From contig AP026073.1 of assembly GCA_024349765.1 (NCBI GenBank), positions 5,208,001 to 5,272,000 of the forward strand: 64,000 nucleotides of DNA, in the 5' to 3' direction. Positions 33,212 through 41,476 of this stretch are shown one piece after another. Under the pieces are notes generated by a model that saw nothing but the letters and a program-made list of their open reading frames with translations, searched no databases and was not told the origin of the DNA. The stretch comes from Streptomyces nigrescens. Lineage in GTDB: Bacteria; Actinomycetota; Actinomycetes; Streptomycetales; Streptomycetaceae. How positions within the stretch are numbered: the first letter of the stretch is position 1; every line of letters begins with the position of its first letter. The translations under genes were made by a program, and so were the position numbers.

Positions 33212-34543
33212 TCACTCCCCCGGACCGCTGTCCTCCGGTACGCCCCGGGCCAGCCCGGCCAGGACGTCGAGCGCCTCGGCCAGGGCGTCGAGCGGCGGAG
33301 AGGCGAGCGCCAGGCGTACGGCGTTGGGGGCGTGCCCCGTGCCGACGGCGAACGCTCCGGCCGGGGTGACCGCGATCCCCCGCCGCGCGGCAGCCGCGAC
33401 GAACGTGTCGGCCCGCCACGGCTCCGGCAGGTCCCACCAGCAGTGGTACGCCTGCGGATCCGCCCGGATACGGAAGCCGCCCAGCCGGTCGGCGACGATC
33501 CGCTGGCGCTCGGCCGCATCGGTGCGCTTGGCCTCCTCAAGGGCCGCCGCGGTCCCGTCGGCCATCCAGCCGGTGGCCGCCTCCAGCGCGAAGCGGGACG
33601 CGGTCCAGGTCCCCGACCGGAGGGCGGCCGCCAGTTCGCGGGTGAGGCCGTCGGGCACCGTGAGGAACCCGAGGGACAGGCCGGGCGCCAACCGCTTGGA
33701 CAGGCTGTCGATCACCACGGTACGTTCCGGCGCCAGAGCCGCCAGCGGCGGGAGGTCGGGGCGCAGAAAACCGTAGATCGCGTCCTCGACGATCCGCAGG
33801 TCCAACTCCCGTGCGGTGAGGACCAGTTCATCTCGTCGTCGATCGGGCATCGTGATGCCGAGGGGGTTGTGCAGCGCCGGTTGGAGGTAGACGGCGCGCA
33901 GCGGGGCGGCGGCCCGGACCGCGGCGGGCGTCAGACCGTACTCGTCCATGGCGAGCGGAACGAGGGTGACGCCCAGCCGGGCCGCGATGCCCTTGACCAC
34001 CGGGTACGTCAGCGCTTCGACGCCCAGCCGTTCGCCGGCCGGCACCAGCGCGGCGATCGCGGCGGCCACCGCCTGCCGCCCGTTGCCCGCGAAGAGCAAC
34101 TGGCCGGGATCCGGGGCCCAGTCGGCCCGAACGAGATGGGCCGCCGCAACCTGCCGCGCCGCGGCCGTACCGGCCGGACCCATCGAACGGAGCGCGGCGC
34201 CCAAGGCGTCGGGACGCACCAGGCGTTCGAGGCTCTTGGCGAGCAGCGCGGGATGCTCGGGCAGGACCGGGAAGTTGAGCTCCAGGTCGATCCGGGCCTC
34301 CGCCGGTTCGGCCAGGGCGGCTTCGGCGCGCGGTGCGGCGGTACGGACGTAGGTGCCGCGGCCGACCTCGCCGACGGTCAGGCCGCGACGGCCCAGTTCG
34401 CGGTACACCCGGGCCGCGGTGGAACTGGCGATCCGCCGGTCCCGGGCGAACCGCCGCAACGGCGGCAACCGGTCCCCGGGCCGCAACCGCCCCGCCGCGA
34501 TATCCGCCGCCAACCCATCGGCCAGCACTCGATAGTCGTCCAT
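33212..34543 (-). CDS. MocR-type GntR regulator with aminotransferase domain
   Basis: A 443-residue MocR/PdxR-type regulator. The N-terminal GntR winged helix includes GRLRPGDRLPPLRRFARDRR then IASSTAARVYRELGRRGL. The C-terminal class I aminotransferase-like domain has YLQPALHNPLGITMPDRRR, IVEDAIYGFLRPD (the Asp) and VIDSLSKRLAPGLSLGFL with the PLP lysine (SLSKR). Such proteins use PLP as a cofactor or sensor and often control B6, GABA or taurine genes. The ATG at 34543 is preceded by AAGG; the open frame upstream to 34636 is low-complexity Arg/Glu. The target genes are not evident next to it. Confidence 0.88.
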   Translation of the reverse strand: MDDYRVLADGLAADIAAGRLRPGDRLPPLRRFARDRRIASSTAARVYRELGRRGLTVGEVGRGTYVRTAAPRAEAALAEPAEARIDLELNFPVLPEHPALLAKSLERLVRPDALGAALRSMGPAGTAAARQVAAAHLVRADWAPDPGQLLFAGNGRQAVAAAIAALVPAGERLGVEALTYPVVKGIAARLGVTLVPLAMDEYGLTPAAVRAAAPLRAVYLQPALHNPLGITMPDRRRDELVLTARELDLRIVEDAIYGFLRPDLPPLAALAPERTVVIDSLSKRLAPGLSLGFLTVPDGLTRELAAALRSGTWTASRFALEAATGWMADGTAAALEEAKRTDAAERQRIVADRLGGFRIRADPQAYHCWWDLPEPWRADTFVAAAARRGIAVTPAGAFAVGTGHAPNAVRLALASPPLDALAEALDVLAGLARGVPEDSGPGE

Positions 34544-34931
34544 CGTCACCTTTTCCCCGCTCCCCGTCTTCCCATCTTCCCGTCCTCCCGTTTTCCGTCT
34601 CTCGTCTTCCGCCTCTCGTCTTCCGTCTCTCGTCATCCGCCTTCCAGGTCCCCGGGTTCGGGCCTGGCCCCGGCCTCAGGCCCGGCGCACCCGCCCACCC
34701 TCCCCCTCACCCTCGCCCTCACCTTCGCCCTCGGCGTCACCTGCCGCGACGGCATTCAACATTCGACATTCGACATTGGGCATTGGGCATTGGGCATTGG
34801 GCATTGGGCATTGGGCATTGGCAGCATCACGCATGCCCCCACATTGCACCGAGCACATTATCCCTATTGTGCCGAGTAATTGCACCCCATAGCATCGAGG
34901 GCGTCACATTGCCGTAGAGGGGATGTCCAGC
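34544..34931. repeat. Spacer with pyrimidine-rich repeats and heptamer array
   Basis: The MocR upstream region. At 34560-34640 TCTTCC/TCTCGTCTTCCG units recur on the plus strand. At 34753-34822 ten heptamers stand head to tail (see separate entry). The remainder up to the hydrolase start is AT-richer (CATTATCCCTATTGTGCCG) and may hold the hydrolase promoter. Confidence 0.55.
34753..34822. repeat. Heptamer tandem array (CATTGGG)
   Basis: Ten consecutive 7-bp units: CATTCAA, CATTCGA twice, CATTGGG six times, CATTGGC, with no interruption. Perfect 7-bp microsatellites of this length are rare in Streptomyces and are prone to slippage. Confidence 0.9.
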
Positions 34932-35774
34932 ATGGGATCGGTCGTCATAGGCGAAATCACCGTCGGCTACGAGGATGCGGGCGAACAGCAGGAGGGCCGC
35001 CAAAACGGGGACGGCGGCGAGCCGCTGGTACTCATCCACGGGCACCCCTTCGACCGCTCCATGTGGCGCCCGCAAATCGACCACCTCAGCCGGGCCGGCC
35101 GACGGGTGATCGCTCCTGACCTGCGGGGTTACGGTGAGAGTTCGGTCGTCCCGGGCATCACTCCGCTGGAGACCTTCGCCCGCGACATCGCCGGACTGCT
35201 GGACCACCTGGGCATCGAGCGCTGCGTACTGGGCGGGCTCTCCATGGGCGGCCAGATCGTCATGGAGTGCTACCGCCTCTTCCCCGAGCGGATCCGCGGC
35301 GTGGTACTCGCCGACACCTTCGCGGCGCCCGAAACCGACGAGGGCAAAGCAGGTCGCCGGGCGATGGCCGAGCGCCTGCTGCGCGAGGGGATGGCTGGCT
35401 ACGCACAAGAGGTGCTCGACAAGATGATTGCACCGAGCACGATCGAAGCCCGGCCGGAGGTCGCCGCACACGTCCTGGGCATGATGACCGGCACCCCGCC
35501 CGAGGGCGCGGCGGCCGCCCTGCGCGGCCGCGCCGAACGCCCCGACTACCGGGAGCTGCTCACGCGGATGTCCGTACCGGCACTGGTGGTCGTCGGCACG
35601 GAAGACGCGTACACCCCCGTGAGCGACGCCCGCGACCTGCACCGTCGCATCCCGGACAGCACCCTGGAGATCATCCCCGAGGCAGCCCACATGCCCAATC
35701 TGGAGCGGGAGGACGACTTCAACGCCGCCCTGTCCGCCTTCCTGACCACCCTCTCCACCGCCACCGCAAGGTAG
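34932..35774 (+). CDS. Alpha/beta fold hydrolase
   Basis: A 280-residue alpha/beta hydrolase. LVLIHGHPFDRSMWRPQ is the oxyanion HGxP block, LGGLSMGGQIVMECY the nucleophile elbow (Ser in GLSMGG), VVVGTEDAYTPVSDARD supplies Asp, and PEAAHMPNLEREDDF the His. It is of the 3-oxoadipate enol-lactonase/haloperoxidase-like type, but no pathway partner is adjacent. Two ATGs are possible; I prefer 34932 because GAGGGG then sits nine bases upstream, whereas it touches the ATG at 34923. A repeat-rich spacer lies on each side. Confidence 0.87.
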   Translation: MGSVVIGEITVGYEDAGEQQEGRQNGDGGEPLVLIHGHPFDRSMWRPQIDHLSRAGRRVIAPDLRGYGESSVVPGITPLETFARDIAGLLDHLGIERCVLGGLSMGGQIVMECYRLFPERIRGVVLADTFAAPETDEGKAGRRAMAERLLREGMAGYAQEVLDKMIAPSTIEARPEVAAHVLGMMTGTPPEGAAAALRGRAERPDYRELLTRMSVPALVVVGTEDAYTPVSDARDLHRRIPDSTLEIIPEAAHMPNLEREDDFNAALSAFLTTLSTATAR

Positions 35775-36204
35775 GACGCCGTCACGCCTCCCGCTCATCC
35801 CGCTCTTCCCGCTCAGTGTGCGTCGTAGAGGCCGCGGTAGTGGCCGAGTGCGGTCTCACTCACCTCGTGGTCGGCTCAGTCGTCGAATCGCCCCGGCGCC
35901 AGCCGGTCCGGGGCCACGACCGGAGACACGTCGCTGCCCAGCAACTGCTGCGCCGGCTGCCGGCCGACGCCGCCGGCGTACGTGACCCAGCTGGCCTCGG
36001 TGACCACAAACCGACCACCACCCGGACCGGGCCGACCCTCGCCATCTCATCGGGGGCGAGGGCGAACACTCCGTAGAGTCGCTGTCTCGTCCGGGCCTTC
36101 GAAGGTCGGGGCGAGACAGCGGGCCTTGGCGATGGCCATCCGAAGTCTCTTGCCCGGCAGGACAGTTCAGCACTGTACGACGACAGATCGGTACTGGGCG
36201 GCGG
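35775..36204. other. Spacer containing decayed gene sequence
   Basis: About 430 bp after the hydrolase. Most of it is accounted for by the frameshifted oxidoreductase relic on the minus strand (35876-36085). The rest shows no motif. It leads into a 35-bp tandem repeat. Confidence 0.4.
35876..36085 (-). pseudogene. FAD-dependent oxidoreductase (dimethylglycine dehydrogenase-like) C-terminal relic
   Basis: Minus-strand reading gives LYGVFALAPDEMARVGP in one frame, then after a shift GRFVVTEASWVTYAGGVGRQ and a tail ending VVAPDRLAPGRFDD with a stop at 35876. The order G-V-F-A-x-x-PD...GP...F-V-x-E-A-x-WVTxAGGVGR...P-x-RF matches the end of the FAD domain of dimethylglycine/sarcosine dehydrogenase-like enzymes. 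Only about 70 codons remain, and the frame is broken. The family call is from pattern memory and moderately secure. Confidence 0.45.
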
Positions 36205-36343
36205 TTCGCCGCCCGCGCCACTCGGAAGGGGACCCTCGTTCGCCGCCCACGCGACGCGGAAGGGGCCCTGCGGTTCGCTCTCCGCGCCACACGGAAGGGG
36301 CCCTGCGGTTCGCAGTCCGTGCCACGCGGAAGGGTCCTCTCAC
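36205..36343. repeat. 35-bp tandem repeat, four copies
   Basis: Four head-to-tail units of 34-35 bp sharing TTCGC...CGC..CGGAAGGGGCCCT and ending at the 3' end of the methyltransferase gene. Copies diverge at the middle but keep the CGGAAGGG core. Frames through it give low-complexity peptides. Confidence 0.85.
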
Positions 36344-37197
36344 GCTGCCGGGCGGCGCACTCGCCCATACGCCAGCAACGCCCGGTGCGGCAGCACCAGA
36401 TCACCGCCCCCGTCCATGAACTCCTCGGCCAGCAGGGCAAAGTGCCGCCGAACCCGCTCGACTCCCGCCACCCCCTGACTGGTAACCACCCGTCCAATCG
36501 TGGCCACCCCCGCCGCGGGCCCCTGCCACCATTCCTCCGCCGTCGTGTGATGGTCCCAGGCCAGCGAACGACACCCCGTCTCCGTCAGCCCGGCCTCATC
36601 CAGCAGCGCCGTGAGCCCCTCCTCCGTACGCGGGAAGTCGTCCTCCGGAGCGAGCGCGGGCACATCGGCCGGCCGGGGTACCCCGGCTGCCGCTGCGGCC
36701 CGCCCGAGCAGCGCCTGCCCGGACGCCGCCGGCACCGCCCAGATGGTGAGCGCGATCCAGCCGCCCGGCCGGGTCACCCGACGCAACTCCGCGAGCGCCA
36801 CCCGCGGCCGCCCCACATGATTGAGCACGAAGTTGCCCACGGTCGCATCGAACTGGTCGGAGCGAAAGGGCAGTTGAGGCAGCGCGGCTACGTATACCGA
36901 AGCATCCGGAACCGCCTGGGCCGCACGCTGAGCCATCCCGGCTTCGGCATCCACCGCCACCACCTGCGCACCACACGCACCCGCCGCCGCGGCGACCGAC
37001 CCCGGGCCCGTCCCCACGTCGAGCACCCGCAGGCCCGGCCCCACTCCAGCAGCGTCGAGCAGCGCGGGCACCGGATACGCACACAGCCTGCCGAACCCGG
37101 CCTCGTAGACGGCTGCACTCCCCGCCCAGGCACGCCGCTCACTCACATCAAACGGCGTCCGCACCTCCGCCGCCCCAACCTTCCCAGCCGCCTCCAT
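36340..37197 (-). CDS. Class I SAM-dependent methyltransferase
   Basis: A 285-residue methyltransferase with motif I RVLDVGTGPGSVAAAAGACG, acidic VVAVDAEAGM, and LPFRSDQFDATVGNFVLNHV (motif II/post I). PGGWIALTIWAVP is motif III. The N-terminal DVSERRAWAGSAAVYEAGFG and C-terminal EEWWQGPAAGVATIG are typical of the UbiE-like small-molecule methyltransferases. There is no pathway gene next to it. Its 3' end touches the last copy of the 35-bp repeat, and a long low-complexity region lies upstream, so the promoter is not evident. Confidence 0.85.
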   Translation of the reverse strand: MEAAGKVGAAEVRTPFDVSERRAWAGSAAVYEAGFGRLCAYPVPALLDAAGVGPGLRVLDVGTGPGSVAAAAGACGAQVVAVDAEAGMAQRAAQAVPDASVYVAALPQLPFRSDQFDATVGNFVLNHVGRPRVALAELRRVTRPGGWIALTIWAVPAASGQALLGRAAAAAGVPRPADVPALAPEDDFPRTEEGLTALLDEAGLTETGCRSLAWDHHTTAEEWWQGPAAGVATIGRVVTSQGVAGVERVRRHFALLAEEFMDGGGDLVLPHRALLAYGRVRRPAA

Positions 37198-38298
37198 GAA
37201 CTGCCCCTCCCCAACTCATCGCCTTCCAACTACCCTCCCATCCTTGACTCCCCCCGTCCCCCGTCCCCGCCCCTCCCCACCCCGCCACTCCTCCCCCGAC
37301 CCCAACTCGCCCCGGCTCACCCCCGACTCACCCCAACCGGACCCGCCGCAACCAGAGGCAGCCAGACCTGCCCCGGTCCCGCCCAACCCACGCAACTTCC
37401 CCCGCCGCACCCACTCAGCCCACGCCCCAACCTGCACCAACTCATCGCGGTGCAGCGCAACCCGCTGCGCCGCAGCCACACGCAGCCACACGCAGCCAGA
37501 CGCGGCCACACGCGACCCAACGCCGCCCGCTTCACCCAACTCAGCCCGTCACCCCGCCCCTCCTACTCGCGCCAACTCGTCTGGGCCCAGCCGAACTTGA
37601 CCCACAGCGGCCAGACGAGGCCAGCCCGCACAAACTCACCCCGCCACGACTGAACTCATCCCGACACGACCTCGACGCGGCCGGAAACAACCCGACGCGA
37701 CCCCGACGCGACCGGAAACGACCCGATGCGGCCTGACGCAGCCGGACACGGGCCCGACGTCGCCCGCACTCGACCGCCCCGGCCCGGCCCGCCCGCCCCA
37801 CCTCCTCCCCCCAACTCGGTCCAGCACCACCCAACACACCCCACAGCGGCCGCGATTCCCCTCCCCACGCAGCTCGACATGGCCGAACACGCCCACGTGA
37901 CCGCCCCGGCCCGACGATTGGCCGGAGCCGGCCCGGATTCGCCGAAGCCGGCCCGACATGACCGAACACGGCCCGGACGCGGCTGGCGCCGCCCGGCTCC
38001 GCCGCGGCCCCCCCGGAGCTGGCGTCGCCCGGCTCCGTCGGGGGAGCGCAACCCGCCCCCGAGCCGAACAGTCTCACCCCAACTCGCCCACCCTCGCCCG
38101 GAGTCAGCCGTACCTCTCCCGGACTCACTCCAACTCACCCTGACTCACCCCCGACCCAAGGCTGTTACCCACCCGTAACCTACCGATGGGTTACCTTCGG
38201 TAAGGGTCGGACTTTACTCTCCAGTCACCTCGGGCCGGGCGTATGCCCCCTCCTGTCCCAGACAGCGTGCGGCCGGCTCGCATCGAGATCTGGAGCAG
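37198..38298. other. 1.1-kb low-complexity, C-rich intergenic region
   Basis: No gene is supported. The plus strand is strikingly C-rich and T/G-poor, with short motifs recurring irregularly (CCCAACTC, ACTCACCCC, GACGCGACC, CACACGCAGC, GGCCGGA). Frames are open on both strands only because of composition and encode Pro/Arg/Ala/Ser-rich peptides. From about 38155 the sequence becomes ordinary again and includes a short near-palindromic ACCCGTAACCTACCGATGGG followed by TTACCTTCGG, possibly the promoter region of the CocE-like gene. Confidence 0.6.
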
Positions 38299-39906
38299 AT
38301 GATGACCCCCTCCCGTACGACCCTGCGCGCCGCGATCGGCACCGTTTCGGCGGCGGTGCTGGCCACGACCGTGCTCACCGGCGCACCGGCCACCGCCCAG
38401 GCGGCGACCCCGGAAGCCGCCCCCGCGGCCACGGCATCCGCCGGCTCTGCCTCCGTGCGGTTCGTCGACATCAAGGGCGACGGCGGGATCACCCTCAAGG
38501 CCAATGTCTTCACCCCGGCCGGTGCGGACGGGACCCGGCGCTACCCGGTCATCGTGCTGCCCACCAGCTGGGCGATGCCGCAGGTCGAGTACATGGCGCA
38601 GGCCAAGAAGCTGGCCGACGCGGGATATGTGGTCGTCGGATACAACTCGCGCGGCTTCTGGCAGTCCGGCGGGCAGATCGAGACCGCCGGGCCGGAGGAC
38701 ATCGCCGATGCCTCGAAGGTCATCGACTGGGCGCTGGCGAACACCCCTGCCGATCCGCAGAAGGTCGGTATGGGTGGCGTCTCGTACGGGGCCGGGATCA
38801 GTCTGCTGGCCGCCGCGTTCGACAAGCGGATCAAGGTGGTTGCGGCGCTCAGCGGCTGGGCCAACCTGATCGACTCGATCTACAGCGAACGGACCCAGCA
38901 TCTGCAGGCGGCGGCGATGCTCGGCGGCGCGGGTGAGCTGACCGGGCGGCCGAGCCCCGAACTCCGTACCGTCCTCAAGGACTTCCTGGCCTCCAACCTC
39001 TCCAAGGAGAAGGACCTGATCGCCTGGGGGAAGAAGCGCTCCCCCGCCACCTATCTCGACCGGATCAACGCCAACGGCGCGGCGATCATGCTGGGCAACG
39101 CGTGGGGCGATTCGCTCTTCCCGCCCAACCAGTACGCCGACTTCTTCGAGAAGCTCAAGGGGCCGAAGCGGCTGGAGTTCCGGCCCGGCGACCATGCGAC
39201 CGCTGAGGGCCTCGGGTTGTTCGGGCTGCCCAACGACACCTGGACCGACACCAAGCGGTGGTTCGACCACTACCTCAAGGGCGCCGACAACGGGATCGAC
39301 AAGGAATCTCCGGTGCTGCTCAAGTCCCGTTCCACCGGCGCCTACGAGGGCTACAAGAGCTGGAAGGACGTGCCGTCCGCGCACCGGAAGATCGCGCTGG
39401 ACGGCAGCCGGCAGATCAACACCAACTGGGACTCCGGCGCCGACGGCGGACTGATCTTCCTCTCCAGCATGCTGGACCAGTTCTTCCGGCTGCCGCCGAT
39501 GGCCTCGATCCCGCTGCTGCCGCGCTCGCTGGCCGCCGTCTGGCAGACCGAGCGCTACGAGACCGGGCAGCGGGTCCGCGGCACCACCCGTCTGCACACC
39601 ACCGTCACCAGCACCGCCGAGAGCGGTACCGCGATCGCGTACCTCTACGACGTCGGCCCGCTCGGCGTCGGCAAGTTGGTCACGCACGCGCCGTTCACCT
39701 TCCACGGCAAGACGCCCGGGCAGCCCTTCGGCGTGGACATGGAGCTGTTCTCCACCGCGTACGACGTCCCGGCCGGGCACAAGCTGGCGGTGGTCGTGGA
39801 CACCGTCGATCCGCTGTACATCGAGCACAATCCGTCCGGCGCCCGGCTGACGTTCTCCTCGCCCGCGGACGATCCGTCGTACGTCTCCGTGCCGGTGCGC
39901 GACTAG
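38299..39906 (+). CDS. Secreted CocE/NonD-type (S15-like) hydrolase
   Basis: A 535-residue secreted hydrolase. A signal peptide with Ala-rich end (VLTGAPATAQAA) is followed by an alpha/beta hydrolase domain: VIVLPTSWAMPQ, VVVGYNSRGFWQSGGQ (CocE-type YNxRGxxxSGG), GMGGVSYGAGISLLAA (nucleophile Ser in GVSYG), LGNAWGDSLFPP (acid) and RPGDHATAEG (His). A C-terminal beta-jelly-roll of the X-Pro dipeptidyl-peptidase type occupies the last 180 residues (SGTAIAYLYDVGPLGVG). Such enzymes cleave ester or acyl-peptide bonds outside the cell. Two adjacent ATG codons exist at 38299 and 38302. Confidence 0.87.
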   Translation: MMTPSRTTLRAAIGTVSAAVLATTVLTGAPATAQAATPEAAPAATASAGSASVRFVDIKGDGGITLKANVFTPAGADGTRRYPVIVLPTSWAMPQVEYMAQAKKLADAGYVVVGYNSRGFWQSGGQIETAGPEDIADASKVIDWALANTPADPQKVGMGGVSYGAGISLLAAAFDKRIKVVAALSGWANLIDSIYSERTQHLQAAAMLGGAGELTGRPSPELRTVLKDFLASNLSKEKDLIAWGKKRSPATYLDRINANGAAIMLGNAWGDSLFPPNQYADFFEKLKGPKRLEFRPGDHATAEGLGLFGLPNDTWTDTKRWFDHYLKGADNGIDKESPVLLKSRSTGAYEGYKSWKDVPSAHRKIALDGSRQINTNWDSGADGGLIFLSSMLDQFFRLPPMASIPLLPRSLAAVWQTERYETGQRVRGTTRLHTTVTSTAESGTAIAYLYDVGPLGVGKLVTHAPFTFHGKTPGQPFGVDMELFSTAYDVPAGHKLAVVVDTVDPLYIEHNPSGARLTFSSPADDPSYVSVPVRD

Positions 39907-40119
39907 GCACCGCGGCGGCGCCGGCCCCGGTTCGTCGGCATGGTGGTGAGAGCCGGGGCGGGTAGGGCGAACATCGAGGGAGCGGACGCCGAGGAAGCGG
40001 GGATCGAGGGGGAGGGCATCGAGGGGGCGGGGGTCGACGGGGTGGGTGAAGGCGGTGAGCGTGGACATGGGGAGCCTCCCGGAGGGGATAGGGACGTCGT
40101 CTGACGTGCTGTTCGGCCT

Positions 40120-40183
40120 GACCGGCTGCTGAGCCGACCGGCTGCTGAGCCGACCGGCTGTTGAGCCGACCGGCGGTTCAGCC
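40120..40183. repeat. 16-bp tandem repeat, four copies
   Basis: GACCGGCTGCTGAGCC twice perfect, then GACCGGCTGTTGAGCC and GACCGGCGGTTCAGCC, directly head to tail. Confidence 0.9.
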
Positions 40184-40259
40184 TGACTGGCTGTTCGTGT
40201 CCTCAACGGTTCCATGAATGCCCGCCCCGGTCATCGCACCACGGGTTGACCCCACCTCA

Positions 40260-40315
40260 ACCCGTGGTTCTCAACCCCTGGTTCTCACCTCGTGGTTCGC
40301 AACTCGTGGTTCTCC
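40260..40315. repeat. 14-bp tandem repeat, four copies
   Basis: ACCCGTGGTTCTCA, ACCCCTGGTTCTCA, CCTCGTGGTTCGCA, ACTCGTGGTTCTCC; a related ATCGTGGTTCTGC follows after 12 bp. The core is CGTGGTTCTC. Confidence 0.85.
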
Positions 40316-40458
40316 CGAGGCCGGCAAATCGTGGTTCTGCTGCGGTGGATGCGCTCGGGCCACCCCACCCGCCCGCGGCCCCGCGAACCGGTCCTAGGCC
40401 CCAGGGCGTACAGCGCGGGCCCGAGGCGGCGAGAGGGGTGGATCGCTAGCCTCAGCGC

Positions 40459-40914
40459 ATGGCCACCACCCCACCGGCCCGCGACGCCGGGCAGCGGAAG
40501 CGCGATGCGCTCGCACGGCTGACCACGGACGAGGACGCCTGGGTCTCCTCGGCGTCCACCGACGGCACGCCCTGGCTTGTGCCGCTGTCCTTCGTCTGGC
40601 ACGACGAACGGCTGGTGATGGCCACGAAGAAGAACAACCCGACGGCCCGCAACCTCCGGGCCAACGGTGCCTGCTGGGTGGCGCTCGGCCCCACCCGGGA
40701 CGTGGTCCTCATCGAGAGCACGGCCGAGACCGTCGCCTCCGACGCGCTGCCCGACGACACGGGCAAGGCGTTCGCCGAGAAGCTCGGCTGGGACCCGCGC
40801 GGCCGGGAGGCCTGGGTGTTCCTCGTCTTCCGGCCGCGCCGGATCCTGGCGTGGCGCGAGGTGAACGAGATCGCGGGGCGGGAGCTGATGCGGGACGGGG
40901 TGTGGCGGGTGTAG
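40459..40914 (+). CDS. Pyridoxamine 5'-phosphate oxidase-family protein (F420/flavin type)
   Basis: A 151-residue split-barrel protein. TDEDAWVSSASTDGTPWLVP followed by LSFVWHDERLVMATKKNNPT is the standard PPOX-fold N-terminal sheet, and ARNLRANGACWVALGPTRDV matches the conserved second block. In actinobacteria many members bind F420 rather than FMN and act as small reductases. The ligand cannot be told here. Start at the ATG 40459. A short hypothetical gene follows 54 bp downstream on the same strand. Confidence 0.82.
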   Translation: MATTPPARDAGQRKRDALARLTTDEDAWVSSASTDGTPWLVPLSFVWHDERLVMATKKNNPTARNLRANGACWVALGPTRDVVLIESTAETVASDALPDDTGKAFAEKLGWDPRGREAWVFLVFRPRRILAWREVNEIAGRELMRDGVWRV

Positions 40915-40968
40915 TCGTGCGCGGCCGTGCGTCCGGGCCCGGGAGCGGCCGGTGGCATGATCGGGGGT

Positions 40969-41445
40969 ATGGGAAATTCCACCCCGGGCCCGCGGCAGCG
41001 GCCGCATCTGCCCACCACCGAGTCCGCCGTCACGGCCGTCCGGGAGGTCGCCGAGGAGTACCGGCTCGAGGTGACCGTCACGGACGACATCGGTGCGGAC
41101 GTGACCTCCCGGCGCACCTCAGCCGGGGCGTTCGCCGTGCTGGACCCGGACGGCTCGCTGCCGCACGAGGCGTTCGTGGAGCTGGGCGGGGACCCGGCGG
41201 TCACCGTCCAGTTGTTCCCGGAGGACGATGCGAAGATCACCGTGGACGGGGTGGAGTTCGCGGATGTGCCGCGGGATGCGGTGCCGGCGTTCCTGCGGTC
41301 CGTTCACGGCGGCCTGGCCCACGTCAAGACGCGGTTCTTCCCGCCGGGGCAGTGGCTGGTCGTCCCGCTGCCCGGCGATGAGACGTACAAGGAGCTGATC
41401 CTGGGCGGGGCGCTCAGCCCCTGGCTCGCGCGCCGCATCCGCTGA
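40969..41445 (+). CDS. Hypothetical protein
   Basis: A 158-residue protein I do not recognise. After a Pro/Arg-rich first 15 residues it has an alpha helix (ESAVTAVREVAEEYRLEVTV), then a beta-rich body (FAVLDPDGSLPHEAFVELGG, ITVDGVEFADV) and a C-terminal KTRFFPPGQWLVVPLPGDETY then KELILGGALSPWLARRIR. No catalytic pattern is evident. I took the ATG at 40969; an upstream ATG at 40957 and a GTG are also in frame. It may be co-transcribed with the PPOX gene. The end converges on the gluD-like gene, 31 bp away. Confidence 0.7.
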   Translation: MGNSTPGPRQRPHLPTTESAVTAVREVAEEYRLEVTVTDDIGADVTSRRTSAGAFAVLDPDGSLPHEAFVELGGDPAVTVQLFPEDDAKITVDGVEFADVPRDAVPAFLRSVHGGLAHVKTRFFPPGQWLVVPLPGDETYKELILGGALSPWLARRIR

Positions 41446-41476
41446 CCGCGGTCACGGAAGGACCACCACGCAGGTC

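Larger units (their letters stand above)
39907..40458. other. Repeat-rich spacer, no gene
   Basis: About 550 bp. At 39965-40045 an imperfect GAGGGGGCGGGGRTCGAGG-like unit recurs about five times. A 16-bp array lies at 40120-40183 and a 14-bp array at 40260-40315 (separate entries). I see no coding signal. Confidence 0.6.

Noticed and set aside
34753-34822. Heptamers as an origin or plasmid iteron array
   Set aside because: No initiator gene nearby, the unit is too short and no AT-rich unwinding region is present.
37198-38210. Several 100-190 codon frames on both strands
   Set aside because: Simultaneously open on several frames, low-complexity products, no start signals: composition only.
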